DNA of 8,123 nucleotides from Pseudomonadota bacterium (GTDB lineage: Bacteria; Pseudomonadota; Gammaproteobacteria; GCA-001735895): contig JACZQS010000091.1 of the NCBI GenBank assembly GCA_022545625.1, positions 1-8,123 of the forward strand, given 5' to 3'. The notes below the pieces were generated by a model that was not told the origin of the DNA, did not search any database, and saw only the letters and a program-made list of their open reading frames with translations. Positions 1 through 4,459 of this stretch are shown piece by piece. Both the position numbers and the translations under genes were made by a program. Each line of letters begins with the position of its first letter. Positions within the stretch are counted from its first letter, which is position 1.

Positions 1-36
1 TGCTTAGCAGTGTCATATCAGTGAAAACGCTTTTTT

Positions 37-59
37 AAAATTCCGAATCTGTGTCCGGA
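37..59 (-). terminator. weak candidate rho-independent terminator of the leftward operon
   Basis: On the minus strand TCCGGA (59-54) and TTCGGA (47-42) can pair as a 6-bp stem with one G-U pair and a 6-nt loop, followed within one base by TTTT (40-37). It lies about 90 nt beyond the stop codon of the sulfotransferase-like gene, the last gene of the operon. The stem is short and the T run is only four bases, so this is tentative. Apart from this, the AT-rich stretch 1-148 shows no gene I can support. Confidence 0.3.
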
Positions 60-148
60 TGTGATTCTTTATTTAATTATTGACCGGAAACTGTAACACC
101 AAGCCGAATGAAGCGATATATCTGTTACTTTTTAATTTGAAACTCTTG

Positions 149-895
149 TTAACAAATTTGTGTCTCAGGTTTGATCCGATGCTGGAACAGTTCTTCGTAA
201 TAGGGTCGCGCCTGATCGGCAATCGACTGTTGCCTCGATCCCAGGACCAGCGGTTTTTCCTGGTAGGCTGAAAAGCCGCTCGAATTCCAGACCGATTCAT
301 ACCAGTATTTGCCCCAGATACCATCACTTTCGCGTGGGCCGGTAGGCCAACTCATCATGCTGGCTTCGAATTCCAGGCCCAGTCGAATACAGATACTACG
401 CAGCATCGGCTCTGGATTTAATAAAAATTCCTTGCTGTCGATTACCAGGGGAATTTCTCCGCTAATTCGAGTCACGTATTCGAATAATTCAGCCTGTTGT
501 ATGAAGCCGATATCCTCCAGCGTGACAGCTTCGCGCACCGCGGCATAAGAGGCAATGACGGGTTCTGGTTCACGAATCAAAAAGCAGTTGGTCAGTGACG
601 ATAACCATTGCCGGTCAATTTCAGGCAATAGATGGAGTGTCATGTGCTTCTGGTAAAAAACCTGTTTTTGATCGGGTGGGCTACCGGCACAGCGGTCGAC
701 AATACTTCGCCAGTCGGTCCCCTGTGCCGCAATAATCTCATCTACCCCGGGATGCGGGAGGTCGGTCTTGGACAGGTAGTATCCGTATAGCGGCTCATCC
801 CAGACCGTACAGTCACTGCGATTTTCCCAGGCGCGCATCATCGCAGTGGATATGTTGCGCGGACCCGACCACATCGCGATGCGATGGGGTTTCAT
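149..895 (-). CDS. P-loop sulfotransferase-like protein, partner of a class IV aminotransferase
   Basis: This 248-residue soluble protein resembles the sulfotransferase P-loop fold. Near the N-terminus SGPRNISTAMMRAW (residues 10-23) sits where sulfotransferases bind the 5'-phosphosulfate of PAPS. LIREPEPVIASY (106-117) looks like the 3'-phosphate loop, and Arg108 and Ser116 have the R-x7-S spacing of PAPS-dependent enzymes. DEPLYGYYL (33-41) and a Trp-rich segment (183-203) also look family-specific. The usual P-loop lysine is absent, with Arg13 nearby, so sulfotransfer is not proven and the substrate is unknown. I chose the ATG at 895 because it overlaps the upstream stop as ATGA and has AGGA 9 nt before it. 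An in-frame ATG at 904 would put AGGA directly against the start. The overlap implies translational coupling to the aminotransferase. I infer that the two proteins act together. Confidence 0.8.
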   Translation of the reverse strand: MKPHRIAMWSGPRNISTAMMRAWENRSDCTVWDEPLYGYYLSKTDLPHPGVDEIIAAQGTDWRSIVDRCAGSPPDQKQVFYQKHMTLHLLPEIDRQWLSSLTNCFLIREPEPVIASYAAVREAVTLEDIGFIQQAELFEYVTRISGEIPLVIDSKEFLLNPEPMLRSICIRLGLEFEASMMSWPTGPRESDGIWGKYWYESVWNSSGFSAYQEKPLVLGSRQQSIADQARPYYEELFQHRIKPETQIC

Positions 896-1803
896 TTGCC
901 GCATTCCTGCTCCAGCAAATGCAGGTAATGCGATTGCAATGATTCGACCATCGGCCCTCGCTGGCCATCGCCAATCCTGCGACCGTCAACCTCACTCACC
1001 GGCGCCAGCCCGGCAAAAGTCCCGGTAACGAAGGCTTCCTGGGCACTGTAAACATCACTGAGACTAAAATTTTTCTGATACACCGGGATGTTGTTTTCCT
1101 CGCAGAGCTGGATAACCACACCCCGTGTAATACCTCCCAGGCAGTAGTCTCCGCTCGAAGTCCAGACTGAGTCTTTCTTAACGATAAAAAAATGAGTCGA
1201 ATTACAGGTTGCGACGAACCCATGCGGGTCTAGCATCAGCGCCTCGTCGGCACCTGCCCTGGTTGCCTGAATGCAGGCAGTGATGCAGTTATGCTTGGAA
1301 AGGCTGTTGAGTTTCGGGTCCTGTACGTCCGGGTAACCCCGCCTTACATGGACCGTAAACAAACGAATTCCCCGGATTGCGGTTTCAGCCAGTGGACTTT
1401 TGTATTCCGGGATAATAACGATTGTGGGCGGCGTGATGGTGATACGCGGATCCTGATAGGGCGTCGCCTTGATCCCGCGCGATACGATTAAACGAATATG
1501 CACAGCTTCGCGCATATCGTTTTTATCGAGCAGATGATAGAGCCGCTTGCCAAGTTGTTCCGGTGTCACCTCCATTTCCATATCGAGGGCTTTGGCACCA
1601 TCGTATAATCGTTCCAGGTGACGATCGAGAAACGCAATTTTGCCGTGATGGACGCGCAATCCTTCCCATACACCGTCGCCAAGCACGAAACCGCTGTCGA
1701 ATACCGACACCTTTGCTTCGTCGCGCGTGAACAGTTCACCGTTGATGTCGATCAGTATCGCTGCATTACGCGGGTCGTCCTGATACTCGTGTGTACCTTT
1801 CAC
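892..1803 (-). CDS. class IV PLP-dependent aminotransferase (branched-chain/D-amino acid aminotransferase-like)
   Basis: This 303-residue protein has the fold type IV pattern: DGVWEGLRVHHGKIAFLDRH near residues 43-62, the catalytic lysine in DPKLNSLSKHN (Lys164), and LGGITRGVV (222-230), which holds the PLP phosphate. Family members transfer amino groups between branched-chain or D-amino acids and 2-oxo acids, or act as aminodeoxychorismate lyases. The substrate cannot be decided here. In a by-eye alignment to D-amino acid aminotransferase, the glutamate that contacts the PLP ring nitrogen is replaced by Thr199 (VATCNSTHFF). The start is GTG (CAC at 1801-1803 on the plus strand), supported by GGAGGGGAG 9 nt upstream. 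It lies 24 nt after the DUF1285 stop and overlaps the next gene by 4 nt, so it is the middle gene of an operon. It is probably not the main IlvE of the cell. Confidence 0.9.
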   Translation of the reverse strand: MKGTHEYQDDPRNAAILIDINGELFTRDEAKVSVFDSGFVLGDGVWEGLRVHHGKIAFLDRHLERLYDGAKALDMEMEVTPEQLGKRLYHLLDKNDMREAVHIRLIVSRGIKATPYQDPRITITPPTIVIIPEYKSPLAETAIRGIRLFTVHVRRGYPDVQDPKLNSLSKHNCITACIQATRAGADEALMLDPHGFVATCNSTHFFIVKKDSVWTSSGDYCLGGITRGVVIQLCEENNIPVYQKNFSLSDVYSAQEAFVTGTFAGLAPVSEVDGRRIGDGQRGPMVESLQSHYLHLLEQECGK

Positions 1804-1812
1804 TAGCTATTA

Positions 1813-1821
1813 CTCCCCTCC
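1813..1821 (-). promoter_or_regulatory. strong ribosome binding site deciding the GTG start of the aminotransferase
   Basis: The minus strand reads GGAGGGGAG here, an extended match to the anti-Shine-Dalgarno, 9 nt before GTG at 1803. It lies wholly in the 24-nt gap after the DUF1285 stop. This supports the GTG as the true start and suggests efficient independent initiation. Confidence 0.75.
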
Positions 1822-1827
1822 GAGGTG

Positions 1828-2385
1828 TTATTCGTCTGCGCGGCCAAGATTGAAATCAACTCCCATGCTGTTAATGACTAGATAACTGCAGCCGTCGCGT
1901 TGGCTTATTTCTGCAAGATTAGCCAGCTCGAAAAAAGCGTTGCGGCTGATCAAAGCCTCCAACCCGTCACGGAAATGGATGTAGGGACGAGGTTCCCCGC
2001 TTTGTGGGTCAATTTCAACCCGGATCGGGTGCTGTTCGTCGGCGACGATTCTATCCCCCAGGTTGGTAGTAAATACCAGCGCAGTGTGTTCGCCGTCATT
2101 GATCTGCTCCACCATCGTCGCGACAAATGGTGCATCGTCTACCTGTATCGATAATTTCTCGGCCGGCGTCAACAAATAATAATCGTTATTCTCTCTGTGT
2201 AACACAGTGGCGAACAATTTTGTCAGCGCCGCACGTTGAAACGCACGCCCCTCATGATACCAGGTGCCATCGACCGCTATACGTATGTCGATGGATCCCT
2301 GGTGTTTAGGTTGCCAGTTTTTGCGCGCCATGCTTATCGACTCAGCCGCTTCGATATCGCTCAGCAACTGATCCAGTTCAGACAT
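1828..2385 (-). CDS. DUF1285 family protein
   Basis: This 185-residue protein is recognisable as DUF1285, a proteobacterial family of unknown function. Signature stretches are GSIDIRIAVDGTWYHEG (30-46), LFATVLHRE (58-66), YYLLTPAEKLSIQVDDAPF (69-87) and PYIHFRDGLEALISR (134-148). It has no signal peptide or membrane segment, so it is predicted to be cytosolic. The frame is open to an ATG at 2463, but I prefer the ATG at 2385. The family-like sequence begins there, the length fits the family, and a good sigma70 promoter lies inside the extra 26 codons with its predicted start about 22 nt before this ATG. No clear Shine-Dalgarno precedes either ATG. It is the first gene of a leftward operon with the aminotransferase and sulfotransferase-like protein. 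Co-transcription gives no clear clue to its role. Confidence 0.85.
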   Translation of the reverse strand: MSELDQLLSDIEAAESISMARKNWQPKHQGSIDIRIAVDGTWYHEGRAFQRAALTKLFATVLHRENNDYYLLTPAEKLSIQVDDAPFVATMVEQINDGEHTALVFTTNLGDRIVADEQHPIRVEIDPQSGEPRPYIHFRDGLEALISRNAFFELANLAEISQRDGCSYLVINSMGVDFNLGRADE

Positions 2386-2413
2386 CGCTTTGGAGTAAAT
2401 CGAGCATTGTTTA

Positions 2414-2442
2414 ATAATGTTTTGAGAGTCCACCCATGTCAA
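2414..2442 (-). promoter_or_regulatory. sigma70-type promoter of the DUF1285-aminotransferase-sulfotransferase operon
   Basis: The minus strand has a perfect -35 box TTGACA (2442-2437), a 17-bp spacer and CATTAT (2419-2414) as a 4/6 match to the -10 box. Transcription would begin near 2407, leaving a leader of about 22 nt before the ATG at 2385. The position inside the longer reading frame argues against the upstream ATG at 2463. Confidence 0.6.
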
Positions 2443-2547
2443 GATAGACCGGAATCTAAGCATGTCGTATCCAGGACGCTAATGGACGATTTGGCCAGGT
2501 TTTGGGTAAATAGCATCGCCTGGAATTAAAATCAGGGGACTGGTGAG

Positions 2548-2614
2548 CCCCGGAATAGTTGAGTAGGGACAGGATGACCCGGACCTGGGCACCGGGGTTA
2601 ATAGAGCTTCCCTA
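2548..2614. repeat. interlaced pair of inverted repeats upstream of the formate dehydrogenase promoter
   Basis: CCCCGG (2548-2553) pairs with CCGGGG (2592-2597), and TAGGGA (2564-2569) pairs with TCCCTA (2609-2614). The two pairs are interleaved, a topology that in RNA would be pseudoknot-like. A shorter GGGG (2535-2538)/CCCC (2548-2551) option competes with the first pair. The block lies mostly upstream of the predicted promoter, so it may be DNA-level protein binding sites or chance in a GC-rich stretch. Confidence 0.35.
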
Positions 2615-2636
2615 AGAGATAGGCAGGGGATAAAAT
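2608..2636 (+). promoter_or_regulatory. probable promoter of the formate dehydrogenase operon
   Basis: TAAAAT (2631-2636) is a 5/6 match to the sigma70 -10 box. At 17 bp upstream the -35 position reads TTCCCT (2608-2613), a poor match, which suggests need for an activator or only moderate strength. The predicted start near 2643 falls inside the palindrome at 2638-2655, giving a leader of about 104 nt. Confidence 0.45.
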
Positions 2637-2637
2637 A

Positions 2638-2655
2638 GATCTGGTATACCAGATC
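2638..2655. promoter_or_regulatory. 18-bp perfect palindrome, candidate GntR/FadR-type operator
   Basis: GATCTGGTATACCAGATC equals its own reverse complement over all 18 bases. The core TGGTATACCA fits operators of the FadR/FCD branch of GntR repressors (TGGT-spacer-ACCA; UxuR/ExuR sites share GGTATACC). It starts one base after the -10 box and covers about -5 to +13 of the predicted transcript, a classic repressor position. No regulator gene is in the window, so the protein is inferred. Another dimeric repressor family is possible. Confidence 0.6.
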
Positions 2656-2746
2656 AGTATTGATGGAAACCTGCAAGAATTATCGTCTTCGGTAGTAACA
2701 GGGAAAATCCTGATGCTGGCCGGTGAATAAATTTGTGAGAGGGTCT

Positions 2747-4459
2747 ATGACCACAGTAGAAAATAATCCGCAAGTGGTCGATCATCGGCGCAAGCGAAGT
2801 CGCGGTAAAACCAAGGGCAGAATCGTCGATATCAATGCGCTTTTGACGGTGCAAGGCCTGCTCGGCGACGAGTCGCGTGCTAAAGATCTGCTGATCGAGC
2901 ATTTGCATAAAATTCAGGATAAATTCGGCCACCTCTCGGCAGCTCACCTGGTTGCGCTTGCCAGTGAAATGAAGCTGGCGCCCGCCGAGGTTTACGAAGT
3001 GGCCAGCTTTTATCACCATTTCGATGTGGTAAAGGAAAATGATAGCCTACCGCCTGCGCTTACTGTGCGGGTGTGCGACTCGGTTAGTTGTGAAATGGCC
3101 GGGGCGCAAGAATTAATCCGCGCGCTCGAATCATCACTCGGCGATCAAGTTCGTGTGCAACCGGTACCCTGTGTGGGTCGGTGCGACAGGGCGCCAGTTG
3201 CAGTGGTAGGACAAAATACCATCGATAATGCGCAGAAGGATGCGGTGAAGGCGGCCATCGACGCAGGCGCGATTACCCAGGCAATGCCGACTGACAGCGT
3301 AGACTTTGCGGCTTATAAAGCCGATGGTGGTTATCTGCTCTACGACAGGCTGCTCGCCGGGGAAACCACGGCTGATGCGATAATCAAGGAACTCGAGGGA
3401 ACCGCACTGCGTGGTCTCGGCGGCGCCGGTTTCCCGGTAGGTCGTAAGTGGGGCATCCTGCGTGACCAGGCCGCTCCGCGTATGATGGCAATTAATATCG
3501 ACGAGGGTGAACCGGGAACTTTTAAAGACCGCTTTTACATGCTCAAAGACCCGCACCGATTTCTTGAGGGTATGTTGATCGCTGCGAGCGTGATCGGTAT
3601 CGATGAATGTTATATCTATGTGCGAGATGAATATCCCACGGTAACTGAAATTCTTCGCCTCGCAATCGAGGCCCTGCAAAGTGAAACCAGTTATGCACTA
3701 CCGCATATCGAACTCAGGCGTGGCGCCGGTGCTTATATTTGCGGTGAAGAGTCGGCGATGATCGAATCGATCGAAGGTAAAAGAGGTATGCCGCGTCTGC
3801 GCCCACCCTATGTTGCCGAGGTCGGTCTGTTCGGGCGCCCGACACTGGAGCATAACTGTGAATCCCTGTACTGGGTTCGAGATGTGATTGAAAAGGGATC
3901 GGAGTGGTTTGATTCGCAGGGTCGTAATGGGCGCAAGGGACTACGCAGTTTTTCAGTTTCGGGTCGGGTGAAAACCCCCGGTGTGCATCTGGCGCCAGCC
4001 GGTATTACGATGAATGAGCTAATCGATGAATACTGTGGCGGCATGCTCGATGGCCATGAATTTTATGGATATTTCCCGGGTGGTGCTTCGGGCGGCATAT
4101 TGCCAGCATCGCTCGCAGATATACCGCTCGACTTCGATACACTACAGCCTTATGACTGTTTCATTGGTTCCGCCGCAGTGATTGTATTATCCGACCAGGA
4201 TACGGCGAAACAGGCGGCGCTTAACTCGATGAGGTTCTTCGCGCACGAATCCTGTGGGCAGTGTACACCCTGCCGGGTGGGTACCGAGAAAGCTGTCAGT
4301 ATTATGCAGACTGGTGACTGGGACATCGACCAGCTCAACGATTTGTGCACCGTCATGGTGGATGCGTCGATTTGTGGTTTAGGTCAGGCGGCGCCCAACC
4401 CGATTCTGTCGGTGATAAAATACTTTCCACATGAGCTCGGTATAGAGGAATCTGACTAA
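2747..4459 (+). CDS. fdsB: NAD+-dependent formate dehydrogenase, fused gamma-beta subunit (NuoE-NuoF type)
   Basis: This 570-residue protein is the diaphorase half of a soluble formate dehydrogenase, passing electrons from the alpha subunit to NAD+. After a basic N-terminal segment (residues 13-25) comes a NuoE/FdsG-like domain (about 30-180) with [2Fe-2S] ligands Cys110, Cys115, Cys142 and Cys146. A NuoF/FdsB-like domain follows, with the FMN/NADH loop RGLGGAGFPVGRKW (222-235), ICGEESAMIESIEGKRG (331-347) and the [4Fe-4S] ligands Cys503, Cys506, Cys509 (ESCGQCTPCRVGT) and Cys543. These are separate genes (fdsG, fdsB) in many bacteria. The fusion and domain order resemble Fdh1B of Methylorubrum. 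I chose ATG at 2747 with purine-rich GAGAGGG 3 nt upstream. An in-frame GTG at 2723 adds 8 residues and lacks a ribosome site. The stop overlaps the alpha start as TAATG. Confidence 0.93.
   Translation: MTTVENNPQVVDHRRKRSRGKTKGRIVDINALLTVQGLLGDESRAKDLLIEHLHKIQDKFGHLSAAHLVALASEMKLAPAEVYEVASFYHHFDVVKENDSLPPALTVRVCDSVSCEMAGAQELIRALESSLGDQVRVQPVPCVGRCDRAPVAVVGQNTIDNAQKDAVKAAIDAGAITQAMPTDSVDFAAYKADGGYLLYDRLLAGETTADAIIKELEGTALRGLGGAGFPVGRKWGILRDQAAPRMMAINIDEGEPGTFKDRFYMLKDPHRFLEGMLIAASVIGIDECYIYVRDEYPTVTEILRLAIEALQSETSYALPHIELRRGAGAYICGEESAMIESIEGKRGMPRLRPPYVAEVGLFGRPTLEHNCESLYWVRDVIEKGSEWFDSQGRNGRKGLRSFSVSGRVKTPGVHLAPAGITMNELIDEYCGGMLDGHEFYGYFPGGASGGILPASLADIPLDFDTLQPYDCFIGSAAVIVLSDQDTAKQAALNSMRFFAHESCGQCTPCRVGTEKAVSIMQTGDWDIDQLNDLCTVMVDASICGLGQAAPNPILSVIKYFPHELGIEESD

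Larger units (their letters stand above)
2386..2746. other. divergent intergenic control region (361 bp)
   Basis: No gene is supported here. From left to right it holds the leftward sigma70 promoter (2414-2442), a GC-block stretch with interlaced inverted repeats (2548-2614), a probable rightward promoter (2608-2636), an 18-bp palindrome (2638-2655) and a leader of about 100 nt before the formate dehydrogenase beta subunit. I found no sigma54 signature, FNR half-site pair or ModE-like site by eye. Confidence 0.7.

Noticed and set aside
1..16. Possible start codon on the minus strand at 16 of a gene running off the left edge
   Set aside because: Only five codons are visible and no ribosome binding site precedes them, so it cannot be supported.
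2496..2520. TGGCC...TTTTGG upstream of the formate dehydrogenase as a sigma54 promoter
   Set aside because: The -12 GC element is missing at the right spacing.
2479..2676. 65-residue minus-strand frame in the divergent intergenic region
   Set aside because: It spans the palindrome and the predicted promoter, has no recognisable family features and no clear ribosome site.
2663..2695. Ten-codon open frame (METCKNYRLR) in the leader of the formate dehydrogenase operon
   Set aside because: There is no Shine-Dalgarno before its ATG and no run of regulatory codons, so it is probably chance.
3134..3679. 181-residue minus-strand frame inside the beta subunit gene
   Set aside because: It is antisense to a strongly supported coding sequence and shows no family features of its own.
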